Origin: Actinomycetota bacterium
GTDB taxonomy: Bacteria; Actinomycetota; Acidimicrobiia; Spongiisociales; UBA5794
Length of the DNA stretch: 59,696 bases
Direction of reading: 5' to 3'
NCBI GenBank assembly: GCA_030123765.1
Contig: JASJXX010000006.1
Location: forward strand, 1 to 59,696
This document shows, one piece after another, positions 47,790-58,282 of the stretch (within the stretch, counting starts at the first letter, position 1; every line of letters begins with the position of its first letter). The notes under the pieces were generated by a model that worked only from the letters and a program-made list of their open reading frames with translations, ran no database searches and was not told the origin of the DNA. A program made the translations under genes and the position numbers.

Positions 47790-48236
47790 ATGCACAACCT
47801 CATCGGGACATGGAAGTTGATCGACTGGATCGTTGAGTTGGAGGGTGGGCGCGTCATCAGGCCGTTTCGTGGCAGAGCAACAGGTCTCCTCACGTATACG
47901 GACGAGGGGCGCATGATCGCGTCGCTGATGCGCACGGACCGCGACCTGATCGGAACCCGCTCCTTCGCCGAGGCGAAGGCACTTGAGCGGGCGTCGGCGG
48001 CAGCGGGTTATCTCTCGTACGCCGGTCGGTTCGAGGTCATCGGCGACCTGGTGCATCATCACGTCGAGCTGAGCCTCTTTCCTGACTGGGTTGGCGGGGT
48101 ACAGGTGCGCCACATCGATTGGATCACCAACAAGGACGGCACGACGGACCTGGAACTCTCAACCGCCCATGAGCCGCAGGAGCGGTCGGCAGTGAACAGG
48201 CTTCGGTGGCGTCGGATAGGAGACGGAGAACAATGA
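47790..48236 (+). CDS. Lipocalin-like domain protein
   Basis: LIGTWKLIDWIVELEGGRVIRPFRGRATGLLTYTDEGRMIASLM. Confidence 0.75.
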   Translation: MHNLIGTWKLIDWIVELEGGRVIRPFRGRATGLLTYTDEGRMIASLMRTDRDLIGTRSFAEAKALERASAAAGYLSYAGRFEVIGDLVHHHVELSLFPDWVGGVQVRHIDWITNKDGTTDLELSTAHEPQERSAVNRLRWRRIGDGEQ

Positions 48237-49741
48237 CGCGAACTCTCAGCGAATGGTCCGAGGCGGCAGCAGCCGTTGATGCGCCGAGTCAGCTTTTCAT
48301 CGACGGAGAACACGTCGATGCTCTCTCGGGCGAGCGATTCGCTGCCGTGAACCCGGCAACGGGGGAGACCATCACCGAGGTGGCGCTGGGCGGCGCAGCA
48401 GACATCGACGCTGCGGTCGATTCCGCCCGGACGGCTTTCGAGGATGGCCGTTGGGCGAACCTCGCGCCGCGCGACCGCGGCCAGGTGCTCATCAAGCTAG
48501 CGGGTTGCATAGAGGACAATGCAGAGGAGTTGCAACTTCTCGAGACACTCGACGTCGGCAAACCGATTCGCTATTCGCGCAGAGTTGACGTCGCTCAGAC
48601 GGTGAACACCTATGCGTGGTACGGGGAGGCGGCAGACAAGCTGTACGGCGAGATCGCGCCAACCGGTCCACATGCTCTCGGAATGATCACGAAGGAGCCG
48701 ATCGGGGTCGTCGGCGCGGTGACGCCGTGGAACTTCCCGATGATGATGAATAGCTGGAAGCTTGCTCCGGCTCTCATGGCAGGCAACTCGGTCGTGCTCA
48801 AGCCGGCAGAGCAGTCACCGCTCACGGCGTTGCGCATCGGAGAACTTGCGCTCGAGGCCGGCATTCCGCCAGGCGTGCTCAACGTTGTGCCCGGCTACGG
48901 CGAGACCGCGGGACGTGCACTTGGAAGGCACCCCTTCGTTGATGGCATTACGTTCACCGGGTCGACCGAGGTGGGGAAACTCTTCCTCGAGTACTCGGCG
49001 AAGTCGAACATGAAGCGGGTGTCGGCAGAGACAGGTGGCAAGACACCGAACATCATCTTCGCCGACGCTCCCGACCTCGACTTCGCGATTGGAGCGGTCG
49101 GCTTCTCGATCTTCTGGAACACGGGCGAGATGTGCATTGCCGGATCCCGCCTGCTCGTGGAGAGGCCGATCTATGACCAGGTCGTCGAACGGGTCGGGGA
49201 GGTAGCAGACTCGTGGGCGCCGGGAAATCCGCTTGACCCTGCAACCAAAGCAGGTCCGGTCGTTGACGACGCGCAGCTCCAGAAGATCATCGGCTACATC
49301 GAGCGCGGCACCGAAGAAGGTGCTCGCCTGGTCGTCGGCGGCAGCCGCACACTCACCGAGACGGGGGGCTACTTCGTTGAGCCGACGGTCTTCGCCGACG
49401 TCCGCAATGACATGACGATCGCTCGGGAGGAGATTTTCGGGCCCGTCTTGAGCATCATCCCCTTTGACACACAGCAAGAGGCGCTCGAGATCGCGAACGA
49501 CACCCGCTACGGCCTCTCGGCCGCCGTGTGGACGTCAAACCTCGCGAGAGCCCACACCATGGCCGCCGGTCTACGAGCCGGAACCGTGTGGATAAACAAC
49601 TTCGACACCTCTGACATCACCGTGCCGTTCGGTGGGTACAAGGAGTCCGGATTCGGTGGCAAGGACAAATCGCTCCACGCTCTCGACAAGTACACCCACA
49701 CCAAGACGACGTGGATCAATCTCGGTCGCGGCGGCGTCTGA
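48233..49741 (+). CDS. Aldehyde dehydrogenase family protein
   Basis: VTPWNFPMMMNSWKLAPALMAGNSVVLKPAEQSP, AETGGKTPNII, NTGEMCIAGSR, EEIFGPVLSIIPFD. Confidence 0.93.
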   Translation: MTRTLSEWSEAAAAVDAPSQLFIDGEHVDALSGERFAAVNPATGETITEVALGGAADIDAAVDSARTAFEDGRWANLAPRDRGQVLIKLAGCIEDNAEELQLLETLDVGKPIRYSRRVDVAQTVNTYAWYGEAADKLYGEIAPTGPHALGMITKEPIGVVGAVTPWNFPMMMNSWKLAPALMAGNSVVLKPAEQSPLTALRIGELALEAGIPPGVLNVVPGYGETAGRALGRHPFVDGITFTGSTEVGKLFLEYSAKSNMKRVSAETGGKTPNIIFADAPDLDFAIGAVGFSIFWNTGEMCIAGSRLLVERPIYDQVVERVGEVADSWAPGNPLDPATKAGPVVDDAQLQKIIGYIERGTEEGARLVVGGSRTLTETGGYFVEPTVFADVRNDMTIAREEIFGPVLSIIPFDTQQEALEIANDTRYGLSAAVWTSNLARAHTMAAGLRAGTVWINNFDTSDITVPFGGYKESGFGGKDKSLHALDKYTHTKTTWINLGRGGV

Positions 49742-49786
49742 CGGAAGAGATGTTGCTCGGCTGACTCGTGGAACTAGCCTCCAGCC

Positions 49787-51154
49787 ATGGATCTCGAAGC
49801 TGTTAGGGGGCGCATCGCTGAGGTACATCGCGGCAAGAAGTGGATTCTCGCAGGGGAGGCCGCGGCGGGTTGGACACCCGTTGTCGATCAGCTCAGGGAG
49901 TGGGACGTAGCGGGCGTCATGATCGTCGCCGGTATCGCCGGTGTCGGGGACCTGCCCAACGCAGACAGCACCTTCCTCACCAACACCTCTGGTGAGACGA
50001 TGATGCTGGGGTTCCGTGCCTTCCTCAGGTCCGTTGAACACCCATCAGCTGAACTCCTAGCGGCTATCGACGCGTTCGATCCCGAAGGCGAGGCTCTGGT
50101 CCTCAATCCTGGCTTCAGTCGGGAGGATCACATCGCCGGCCGGTTTGTGTATGGGGCCAGGCCTAGAGAGTGGCGTGACCTCGAAGACAAGATGATCGTC
50201 GACGAACTCTGGGATGCATCTGGCGTGAGCCGTGCACCATCTGAGGTTCTACCCGTAGCCGAGGCTTCGGCTGCGGCGGATCGTCTCGCGGGCGACCTCG
50301 GGACGATCTGGGTCGCGGACAACCTCGAGGGTTGGCACGGCGGAGGTGAGTACGTACGGTGGGTGCGCAACCCCGAGGACGTCCCGCCCGCGGTGGACTG
50401 GTTTAGGCAACACGCGCGTCTCGTGCGTGTGATGCCATTCCTTGACGGCCTGCCATGCTCGATACACGGGTTCGTGACTCGCGACGGTGTCGCGGTCTTC
50501 AATCCTGTAGAGCTCTTCATCTTCCGCGTCGCTAAGCGATCCTCGCTCTTCTACGCACAGGGAGGGAACTTCTGGAATCCGCCAGGTGACCTGCGCGATG
50601 AGATGCGGAGTGCAGCGAGTTCGGTCGGGGCGCTCCTTCACGACCGGTACGGGTACCTCGGCGGATTCGGCATCGACGGGATCTGTACCGCTGACGGATT
50701 CCGCCCCACGGAGCTCAATCCTCGATTGAGCCTCGGCCACACTGTGCATGCACGGGCTGCTGACCTTCCTCTGGGCAGCATCGAACGACTCATGATCGAA
50801 GGCGACATCGAGATAGGGGCTCCCGATCTAGAGGAAGCGGTCTTGTCTGCTGCCGAGGCCAGACGACGTGGCGGAGCAATCTTCGCGGCGCGCGGCGACT
50901 ACGCAACAGCGAAGACCGGCGTCGTGTTCAACGACGATCGGGCAACAGCCGTCGATCCCGAAGAGCCGAGCGACGCGACGATGGAGATCGGTCCCGCCAT
51001 GTTCGGAACGATCGTCATCGTGCGTTTCGACTCCGACCGGACGCCGATCGGTCCTTCCATGGCACCCCGCGCGCTCCAGACTCTCGACCTCGCCAGGGAG
51101 CTGTGGAACGTCGATGTCCCCGATCTCGAACCTGCCCCGGACCTGTACTCGTAA
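49787..51154 (+). CDS. Uncharacterised ATP-grasp-like protein
   Basis: VMPFLDGLPCSIHGFVTRDGVAVFNPVEL, YGYLGGFGIDGICTADGFRPTELNPRLSLG. Confidence 0.6.
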   Translation: MDLEAVRGRIAEVHRGKKWILAGEAAAGWTPVVDQLREWDVAGVMIVAGIAGVGDLPNADSTFLTNTSGETMMLGFRAFLRSVEHPSAELLAAIDAFDPEGEALVLNPGFSREDHIAGRFVYGARPREWRDLEDKMIVDELWDASGVSRAPSEVLPVAEASAAADRLAGDLGTIWVADNLEGWHGGGEYVRWVRNPEDVPPAVDWFRQHARLVRVMPFLDGLPCSIHGFVTRDGVAVFNPVELFIFRVAKRSSLFYAQGGNFWNPPGDLRDEMRSAASSVGALLHDRYGYLGGFGIDGICTADGFRPTELNPRLSLGHTVHARAADLPLGSIERLMIEGDIEIGAPDLEEAVLSAAEARRRGGAIFAARGDYATAKTGVVFNDDRATAVDPEEPSDATMEIGPAMFGTIVIVRFDSDRTPIGPSMAPRALQTLDLARELWNVDVPDLEPAPDLYS

Positions 51155-51157
51155 CGG

Positions 51158-51643
51158 CTACCGCGCCACCTTCGCGAATCCGCGGTCGTGCCATACAAGC
51201 GGCATGGATCCGTCTTTAGGCAACCCGACGGCGGTGACCTCGCCGAAAATCACCCAGTGGTCGCCGATCTCAGTGCGCTTGACGGTGGCGCACGCGAAGT
51301 ACGCGAACGCAGACGCGAGTACGGGCCCGGCCTCAGGTGACCTTGCATCTTGCCACTTCGTCGAGCCGAAGCGGTCGGCTCCATGGGTCGCGAACAGCAT
51401 GGCCTCGTCCTCCGAGTCCTCCGGCATCATGTTCACGGTGAACCCCGGTGCCTCGAGCATCGCCTCGATCGTTCCGACGACTTTGTCGATGCAGACCAAC
51501 ACGATGGGCGGATCAACGGAGACTGACGTGAACGCGGATACGGTGAGACCGATCGGTCCGTCGGAACTTTTCGCGGTCACGACGGTAACGGTTGTGGCGA
51601 CCTGCGCCATCACATCCTTGAAGTCATTAGCCGATACGGACAT
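51158..51643 (-). CDS. Flavin reductase-like (FMN-binding) protein
   Basis: FKDVMAQVATTVTVVTAKSSDGPIGLTVSAFTSVSVDPPIVLVCIDK. Confidence 0.88.
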   Translation of the reverse strand: MSVSANDFKDVMAQVATTVTVVTAKSSDGPIGLTVSAFTSVSVDPPIVLVCIDKVVGTIEAMLEAPGFTVNMMPEDSEDEAMLFATHGADRFGSTKWQDARSPEAGPVLASAFAYFACATVKRTEIGDHWVIFGEVTAVGLPKDGSMPLVWHDRGFAKVAR

Positions 51644-51737
51644 CGGAGTCTCTCTTTCAGCATTGGGGCCGTCATCATATGGCCCGCTGTCGCGGCACTT
51701 GACGCACTCGTTTACTGTGAAGCACCCAAGGAGGATC

Positions 51738-52649
51738 ATGACCCGGCATGTGCAGATCGTTGAAGTCGGTCCGAGGGACGGACTCCAGAACGAGTCCCTC
51801 ATCCTGACAACCGACCAGAAGGTTGACATGATCACCCGGCTCGGTGATGCAGGGCTCAGCCGTATCGAGGCGGTGTCGTTCGCGCATCCAGACCTCGTGC
51901 CTCAGATGGCGGATGCCGAAGCGGTCATGGAGTTGCTCCCGGCGCGAGATGACGTCAGCTATATCGGGCTGATCCTCAATTGGCGCGGATGGCGCCGTGC
52001 CCAGGAGACCGGTGTCGACGAGATCAACATGAATGTCTCGGCGTCGAACACTTTCAATCAGGAGAACCAGGGAGCAGGGACGGACGACACGATCGACGTG
52101 CTTGGCCAGATCGTTCGAGATGCCTCGACCGCGGGGCTCCCTGTTACGGCCACCATCGCAACCGCCTGGGGCTGCCCCTTCGAAGGTGAGATGCTGATCG
52201 ATCGGCTGCTGTTCGTAGCGGAGGCTGTCGCCGGCACCGGCGTGCAGGAGATCGTGCTCGCAGACACGATCGGGGTTGCGGACCCCTGGACGGTGACGGA
52301 CCGTATCGGCGCGGTGAAGGAGGTTGTTGGTGGAATCGCGCTGCGAGCCCACTTCCACAACACCCGCAACACAGGGATCGCCAACGCGTACGCTGCGATC
52401 CAGGCGGGAGTTACGACGCTTGACGCGTCGGTCGGAGGCCTCGGAGGCTGCCCGTTCGCCCCGGCTGCGACCGGGAACATACCGACAGACGATCTCATCT
52501 ACATGCTCGACCGGGCGGGGATAACGACAGGCGTCTCGTTGCAGGAGGTGATCGACGTGTCTCGTCACATGGCCGGTCTGGTCGGTAGGTCCCTTGAGGC
52601 GATGCTTCCGAAGGCAGGGCCGTTCCCCGACATTTCAGGCACCGGGTGA
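51738..52649 (+). CDS. Hydroxymethylglutaryl-CoA lyase-like
   Basis: VEVGPRDGLQNES, AHFHNTRNTGIANAYAAIQAGVTTLDASVGGLGGCPFAPAATGN. Confidence 0.93.
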   Translation: MTRHVQIVEVGPRDGLQNESLILTTDQKVDMITRLGDAGLSRIEAVSFAHPDLVPQMADAEAVMELLPARDDVSYIGLILNWRGWRRAQETGVDEINMNVSASNTFNQENQGAGTDDTIDVLGQIVRDASTAGLPVTATIATAWGCPFEGEMLIDRLLFVAEAVAGTGVQEIVLADTIGVADPWTVTDRIGAVKEVVGGIALRAHFHNTRNTGIANAYAAIQAGVTTLDASVGGLGGCPFAPAATGNIPTDDLIYMLDRAGITTGVSLQEVIDVSRHMAGLVGRSLEAMLPKAGPFPDISGTG

Positions 52650-53435
52650 GAACCACTTCGCGAATGCGGTGGCGACGAGGGCGCCAAGGACAGGGCTGAT
52701 TGACCAGAATCCGGCGACTCCTCCCATGAGTGCGGCCCACATCAGGAATGACCCTGCTGTCTTTCGCGCAAACCCGACACGCAACGGATCGACGTGACCC
52801 GACCCTGAATCCACGGGCGACACGACGGCACGGGGGCGCATCGCTGCCATCATCACGGCGCCCCCAACGGCGGCGAGGATGTAGGCGTTCTGCGTGATAT
52901 CGGCGGTGGCGAGCTCCGAGAGCACGGCACCTGCGACGATGCCTGCGACGAACGAAGCGAGGCCGACGTAGCGGAGCCTGCCTGCCTCAGGACCGGTGAC
53001 GAGCCACATCACCAGCGTGATGGCGACGATCCACAACACGGTTGTCGAACCTGACGCGTATCCCAGCAAGGAGAAGATGGCAACATCGAGCCAGGTGACA
53101 CGGGCGCCTACGGTTCCCGCCACGAGACGGATCGCGACGAGCGCGGCCGCCGCAGCGATTCCCGACGGAAGGATGTAGATCGATGCGGCAAAAGTAAGGA
53201 GCATCGACCAGGCTGCGACCTGAGGCCGGTCCGGATCGAGCTCTCTCCCGGTTGCCCATCCGAGAAATACCACGATGCCCGCGATCGGCGCGTCGAGAAG
53301 TCTCGCGTCGGTGACGAAGGTGAGCCCTGCGTACGTAGCCGTGGCCAGCGCTGTTCCGGCCAGAGCGATGCGGTTCGACCGCAGTTGCGAATCGAATCCC
53401 CTCCCGAGGCCGGTGACGGCGCTGAGCTGTGGCAT
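52635..53435 (-). CDS. Hypothetical multi-pass membrane protein
   Basis: Multiple hydrophobic segments; overlaps the 3' end of the HMG-CoA lyase gene convergently. Confidence 0.55.
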   Translation of the reverse strand: MPQLSAVTGLGRGFDSQLRSNRIALAGTALATATYAGLTFVTDARLLDAPIAGIVVFLGWATGRELDPDRPQVAAWSMLLTFAASIYILPSGIAAAAALVAIRLVAGTVGARVTWLDVAIFSLLGYASGSTTVLWIVAITLVMWLVTGPEAGRLRYVGLASFVAGIVAGAVLSELATADITQNAYILAAVGGAVMMAAMRPRAVVSPVDSGSGHVDPLRVGFARKTAGSFLMWAALMGGVAGFWSISPVLGALVATAFAKWFSPGA

Positions 53436-53689
53436 GGGCCCGACGCTACAACGATCTGAGGAGTGTTGTCATCGTTGTGCGCCACGCTACGACGAGGGAG
53501 AAAAGTTCCTGAACATCGTTGGACATGGAGGTAGGGTGTCTACTGGCAGACGCAAGGATCCGGTTCCGAGCATCACGGGCCGGGTCGAGTTCGGCTGCAT
53601 AGACCAAGGGAGCCATGGGACGCAGAACTGGCAGCAGGAATCCATCTTCGACTCCGCAGTTCCACAGGGAGCGGCATTCGCTCGTTGGC

Positions 53690-54844
53690 ATGCTCTTACG
53701 GTTCATCAGCGCCGTTGTCGTGGCGGGGGCCGCACTCCTTCTCCTCGGTGGTTTCTATTTCTCGGGTGAGCTGCGTGAGGGAGCGCTTGAGCCGGCCACG
53801 GCGACGGATCCGGTCTACGATCTCGAGATCACCAAAGTCACGGCTGACAGCGTCGCGATAGTTGCTGCGGTCTCGAGCGGTCAGATCGGTGAACTAGGGG
53901 TCGAAGGAATCGCGTGGGACGGCGGATACCTCCAGGCGACGGAGTTTGTCTCAAGCAGTGAGGGCGACTCGGGGCTCCGGACCGATCTGCGAATCACCGA
54001 CTCAGACGGCACGGTACCTCCCGTGGGCACGGCGGTACGGCTCGATCTGTTCGCGTATCCGGGAGACCCTCAGCAGGCCTTCGGGATCCCTTTTGAGACG
54101 GTCATCTACACCTCGGACGTCGGGAGTTTCCCGGCGTGGTTCATTCCGGGTGGCTCCGATACCTGGGCGATCATCGTCCACGGGAAGGGAGCGGATCTCA
54201 GAGAAGGTCTCCGGATCGTGCCTACGCTGCATGCCCTCGACTTTCCCATCCTGGTCATCCACTACCGAAACGATCCAGGTGTCGCAAGGGACCCGTCCGG
54301 CTATCACCGCTTTGGTGAGACCGAGTGGATCGATCTGGCTGCAGCCGTGAGGTATGCAGAGGAGAGTGGTGCTACCCAGCACCTCCTCGTCGGGTATTCG
54401 ATGGGTGGAGCGATCGTCACGAGCTATCTCACCCAGTCACCGCTGCGAAACCGGACGCGGGGAGCGATCCTCGACTCTCCCGCGTTGAGCTTCGAGGCGA
54501 TCGTTGACTTCCAGGCAGCGCAGACCGAGATCCCCTTCACCTCGATGAAGCTGCCGGGAGTAGTCACCGCGCTCGCGAAACAGATCTCGAGCTGGCGGTT
54601 CGACATCGATTGGGCAGCGACCGATTACCTGGCGAAGTCCAACGAGCTGCACACCCCGATGCTCATCTTCCACGGTACCGGCGACACCTCCGTGCCGTAT
54701 GAAACGAGCGCGGAGATGGCGCGACTCCGCCCGGATATCGTCACTCTTGTGACGACGGAGGCTGACCACACGCGTTCGTGGAACGAGTCGCCCGACGACT
54801 ATCGCCACGCGATCATCGAGTTCCTCGCCACACACCGTGGTTAG
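53690..54844 (+). CDS. Membrane-anchored alpha/beta hydrolase
   Basis: N-terminal TM; LLVGYSMGGAIVTSYL, LIFHGTGDTSVPYETS, EADHTRSW. Confidence 0.82.
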   Translation: MLLRFISAVVVAGAALLLLGGFYFSGELREGALEPATATDPVYDLEITKVTADSVAIVAAVSSGQIGELGVEGIAWDGGYLQATEFVSSSEGDSGLRTDLRITDSDGTVPPVGTAVRLDLFAYPGDPQQAFGIPFETVIYTSDVGSFPAWFIPGGSDTWAIIVHGKGADLREGLRIVPTLHALDFPILVIHYRNDPGVARDPSGYHRFGETEWIDLAAAVRYAEESGATQHLLVGYSMGGAIVTSYLTQSPLRNRTRGAILDSPALSFEAIVDFQAAQTEIPFTSMKLPGVVTALAKQISSWRFDIDWAATDYLAKSNELHTPMLIFHGTGDTSVPYETSAEMARLRPDIVTLVTTEADHTRSWNESPDDYRHAIIEFLATHRG

Positions 54845-56091
54845 AACGGTCCCTTCGCCACGAGCCACAGATCAGCGACATTCGTCCCGCTCGGGCCTGT
54901 CACAACGGTCACACCGAGTGCATCAAGTGCCCTGTGGCTGTCGTTGCGGGCGAGCGCGTCCTCAAGGTCGATGCCAAGGTCGTGCGCCCTGGTCGCGGTG
55001 CCACCATCGACGATGGCACCTGCCGCGTCCGTAGGCCCGTCGATGCCGTCCGTGCCGAGCGCAGCGAAGAGGATGTCCCTGCCTTGGAGGTGACGCGCCG
55101 CGGCGAGGGCGGCCTCCTGATTTCGACCACCGAGGCCGTCACCACGGAGAGTGACGGTGGTCTCTCCTGCGGCGACGCCGACCGTGCCGCGAGGTGTCGC
55201 GTCGATCAGCGCGATTGCTGCATCGCGTGCTTCACCTCGGAGATCGGCTCCAAGCATCGACACCTTGAACCCTCGCTTCGTGAGGTAGGCGCCTGCCGAA
55301 TCTGCTGCGATCTCCGGCGATCCGATGACGTGCGAGTCGGGCTTGCGACGCGCCACGACAGGTTCGCTGTGGCGGATCGCGGAGGTAATTGCAGGGGGGA
55401 GGGAGGCGCGCACTCCGTAGGAGTCGATCACCGCGTCCGCTGCTGCTCCCAGCCCGAATCCGATGGTTGGACCGGAGGCGACATGCTCGGGGCCTGCCCC
55501 GACGACGTCGCTGAGCACAAGAGTGATGCTGCGATCGGCGCTGGTCGCGGCCTGTAGCCTGCCGCCCTTGATGCGCGACACTGCTGCTCGAACCTCGTTG
55601 ATGTCGTCGATGGGCATGCCGCTCTCGATGAGGACGCCGTTCATGACGGCGAGATCACCGATCGAGACCGCGTCGACGGGGAGGCTCGCGGTCGCTGATC
55701 CCCCGCCAGAGATCAGGAACAGCACCACATCGGAGGGTGCCGTTCCGGACACGAGACGAAGAAGCGCATCTGCGCACGCGAGGCTGCTTTCGTCCGGAAT
55801 CGGGTGCGAGCCGATGCACATCGCGTAGGGGCATTGCGAATCGGCATCGTTGGTCACGACGAGTCCACGTTCGGCGCGGGTTGCCTCGTAAGCCCCGGTC
55901 GCCATTGCGGGAGCTGCTTTGCCGAGGGCGACGACGACGATGTTATCCGGATCGACGTTCACGAACCGCGAGGGACCGACCTTGAGTGTGCCGCCTTCGT
56001 AAGAGATCGCGCGCACGACCGCGGCGCGTGGGTCGACGGCAACCAACGCGGCGTGGTAGGCGGCGAGAAGGTCATCGTTCGTGGGTTGCAT
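54841..56091 (-). CDS. Glycerate 2-kinase, DUF4147/MOFRL type
   Basis: VVALGKAAPAMATGAYE, SHPIPDESS, LFLISGGGSATASLP, GGRNQEAALAAA, FAALGTDGIDGPTDAAGA. Confidence 0.9.
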   Translation of the reverse strand: MQPTNDDLLAAYHAALVAVDPRAAVVRAISYEGGTLKVGPSRFVNVDPDNIVVVALGKAAPAMATGAYEATRAERGLVVTNDADSQCPYAMCIGSHPIPDESSLACADALLRLVSGTAPSDVVLFLISGGGSATASLPVDAVSIGDLAVMNGVLIESGMPIDDINEVRAAVSRIKGGRLQAATSADRSITLVLSDVVGAGPEHVASGPTIGFGLGAAADAVIDSYGVRASLPPAITSAIRHSEPVVARRKPDSHVIGSPEIAADSAGAYLTKRGFKVSMLGADLRGEARDAAIALIDATPRGTVGVAAGETTVTLRGDGLGGRNQEAALAAARHLQGRDILFAALGTDGIDGPTDAAGAIVDGGTATRAHDLGIDLEDALARNDSHRALDALGVTVVTGPSGTNVADLWLVAKGPF

Positions 56092-56174
56092 GGAACTCCA
56101 CGATACGGTCGTGGGACAGACTGCCGTCAACACTCTGTGAGTCAGGGTGAGCGATCGCCCACCTCCACCGTGAC

Positions 56175-56204
56175 GTGGGGAGAAGGGGGGACACAGCTCC
56201 CCAC
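56175..56204. repeat. Inverted repeat (possible terminator) between sigma factor and glycerate kinase
   Basis: GTGGGGAG ... CTCCCCAC perfect 8-bp arms, 14-nt spacer. Confidence 0.4.
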
Positions 56205-56237
56205 TACATGCCTAGGGGAGACTCCGCGAGCGACCTC

Positions 56238-57287
56238 CTAGACCAGATCCTGTTCTCTGATCCCGAAGCTGGGATGTCGTAGACGACAGAGCGCGAGCTT
56301 CTCGAGCTGGCGGATACGTTCACGGGTGAGATTGAACTCATCGCCGATCTCCTCGAGTGTGCGAGGAATCCCGTCGTAGAAACCGTACCGCAGCGCAAGT
56401 ATCCGTCCCTCGCGCATCGGCAGCCGCTCGATAGACTTCCGAAGGGAGTTAGCGACGTCAAGTTCCTCCGTGACCTTCACCGGATCAGCAGTGTCCTCAT
56501 CCTCAATGAAGTCCCCGAGCTGCGCCCCGTCCTCCCCAACCGGTTGCTCAAGGGAGACCGTGTCGGCCACGGCGAGCGCGAGCTCAACTTTCGTGACCTC
56601 GACTCCGGCCTCCTCTGCGATCTCTTCAGGCCGCGGATCACGACCGAGTTCAGCCTTCAGCGACGCCTGTGCTGCTCGCACTGCAGCGAGTGTGTCATGG
56701 AGATGTACCGGGATACGCACCGTACGCGACTTGTCCGCGATGGCGCGGGTGATGGCCTGACGAATCCACCAAGTTGCATAGGTCGAGAACTTGAATCCCT
56801 TCCGCCAGTCAAATTTCTCGACCGCACGGATCAATCCGAGGTTGCCTTCCTGGATGAGGTCGAGAAAGTCGATGCCTGAGGTGTTCGCGTATCGCCTGGC
56901 GTTCGCCACGACAAGCCTCAGATTCGCGGTGAGGAACGCATCCTTGGCTTCACCCCCGCGTCTCACTTGCCGTTTCAGAAGAATCTCTTCGCTCTTGGTC
57001 TTGAAATCTCCCGCTTCAAGCCGCTCACGAGCCGACTGTCCTGCCTCGATCTTCTGGGCGTAGTCAACTTCATTCTCAGCAGTGAGCAGTTCGAACTCAC
57101 CGATTGACGTGAGATACTGGCTAACAAGGTCCGTAGTGAGGCGGCCTCGGTCGTCCGTCAACTTGGATCGATCCCGATCCTTGAGAGAGCGATTCAGCGT
57201 GTCGCGGCCCATCCGCTCCTTAGCTTCCTCGCGCTCTCTGACTGCGCGGCTGACGATGGCCTTACGCGGCTTCGGGCCGGTCGTCAT
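56238..57287 (-). CDS. Sigma-70 family RNA polymerase sigma factor (primary-like)
   Basis: [86 protein letters not shown]. Confidence 0.93.
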   Translation of the reverse strand: MTTGPKPRKAIVSRAVREREEAKERMGRDTLNRSLKDRDRSKLTDDRGRLTTDLVSQYLTSIGEFELLTAENEVDYAQKIEAGQSARERLEAGDFKTKSEEILLKRQVRRGGEAKDAFLTANLRLVVANARRYANTSGIDFLDLIQEGNLGLIRAVEKFDWRKGFKFSTYATWWIRQAITRAIADKSRTVRIPVHLHDTLAAVRAAQASLKAELGRDPRPEEIAEEAGVEVTKVELALAVADTVSLEQPVGEDGAQLGDFIEDEDTADPVKVTEELDVANSLRKSIERLPMREGRILALRYGFYDGIPRTLEEIGDEFNLTRERIRQLEKLALCRLRHPSFGIREQDLV

Positions 57288-57649
57288 CCTGTCTCCTCCA
57301 ACATGTTGACGGTCGTCTCCCAGAGCGGGCGCTCAGGTCGCACCGAAGCTTCGACGGACCTACGCATCGAGAATGTGTACCTCAATATCACACAGCTACC
57401 GGCATTTGTGAACCCTTTTTCTTCCTGGCTCGAAGGTAGGCAGTTCCTGCTGCTACCAGCACGTGTGGAGATTCACGGCGAGCGTTCGCGAACCCGCCGA
57501 AGCCTTGGACAATCCGAAATGTGCAAGGTCGATCTGCTTGACGGAGAGATCGGTCGCGGTACCCCTCCGCACGTGGAAGCCGCTGCCGGGGATCGCGGAA
57601 GTCAGCCGGTTCTCACGCCTGGACGTCGCGTCGTCAGATCTGTCTCCCG

Positions 57650-57681
57650 ATGTGCATCGGGATTTTCGTGCCGATGCACAT
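57650..57681. repeat. 11-bp perfect inverted repeat in the intergenic region upstream of the Rrf2 genes
   Basis: ATGTGCATCGG-GATTTTCGTG-CCGATGCACAT. Confidence 0.8.
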
Positions 57682-57752
57682 AGCGCGCGACAACTGACGC
57701 AAGGACAAGGTAGCGGCGGTAGTGGGTGACAGACTACGGGACGCAAGCTATA

Positions 57753-57778
57753 ATTACGGAGTCAGGAAATAAGTAACT
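57753..57778 (+). promoter_or_regulatory. Putative operator copy 1 (upstream of first Rrf2 gene)
   Basis: ATTACGGAGTCAGGAAATAAGTAACT; 20/26 identical to 58283-58308 with no gaps. Confidence 0.6.
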
Positions 57779-57794
57779 TTTCACGTGAGGCCGT

Positions 57795-58241
57795 ATGCGA
57801 CTCGAACTCACCAAGAAGACCGACCTCGCGTTCCAAGCGCTTGAGTTCATCACCGTATCTCGAGACGATAAGGCGACAGGTTCCGATCTGGCCGAGGCGC
57901 TGAGCATCACCACTCAATATCTGCCGCACGTGATGGCTCCGCTCACGAAGGCAGGGTGGGTTGTATCGACGTCTGGCCCGAGAGGTGGATACTCGATCGA
58001 GGCTGACCTTGCGTCCGTGTCTCTGCTCGACCTCGTTGAGGCCGTCGAAGGGCGCTTTGATGACTCTCGGTGTCTCCATCTTGGACCCAAGCACAATGGT
58101 GGCCATCGCTGCGCGCTTCACGATCCGTGGATGCGGGCGCGGTCCGCGCTGCTACGAGAACTCCGGGTAAGCGCGCTCGGTGACATGATCGTGGCCCATC
58201 GTTCGAATACACAACCTGCGGCACCGAAGACCGCAAGCTGA
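57795..58241 (+). CDS. Rrf2 family transcriptional regulator
   Basis: MRLELTKKTDLAFQALEFITVS...AEALSITTQYLPHVMAPLTKAGWVVSTSGPRGGYSIE...CLHLGPKHNGGHRCALHDPW. Confidence 0.9.
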   Translation: MRLELTKKTDLAFQALEFITVSRDDKATGSDLAEALSITTQYLPHVMAPLTKAGWVVSTSGPRGGYSIEADLASVSLLDLVEAVEGRFDDSRCLHLGPKHNGGHRCALHDPWMRARSALLRELRVSALGDMIVAHRSNTQPAAPKTAS

Positions 58242-58282
58242 CAACCACTCAACAGTGGCGCTATGTTCTCCCATTGGATACT

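Noticed and set aside
54778-55557. Plus-strand ORF (259 aa) antisense to glycerate kinase
   Set aside because: No domain signal; the opposite strand is a well-supported MOFRL-type kinase.
57303-57683. 126-aa plus-strand ORF in the intergenic region before the Rrf2 genes
   Set aside because: No recognisable motif, no clear RBS, and it overlaps the hairpins; treated as non-coding.
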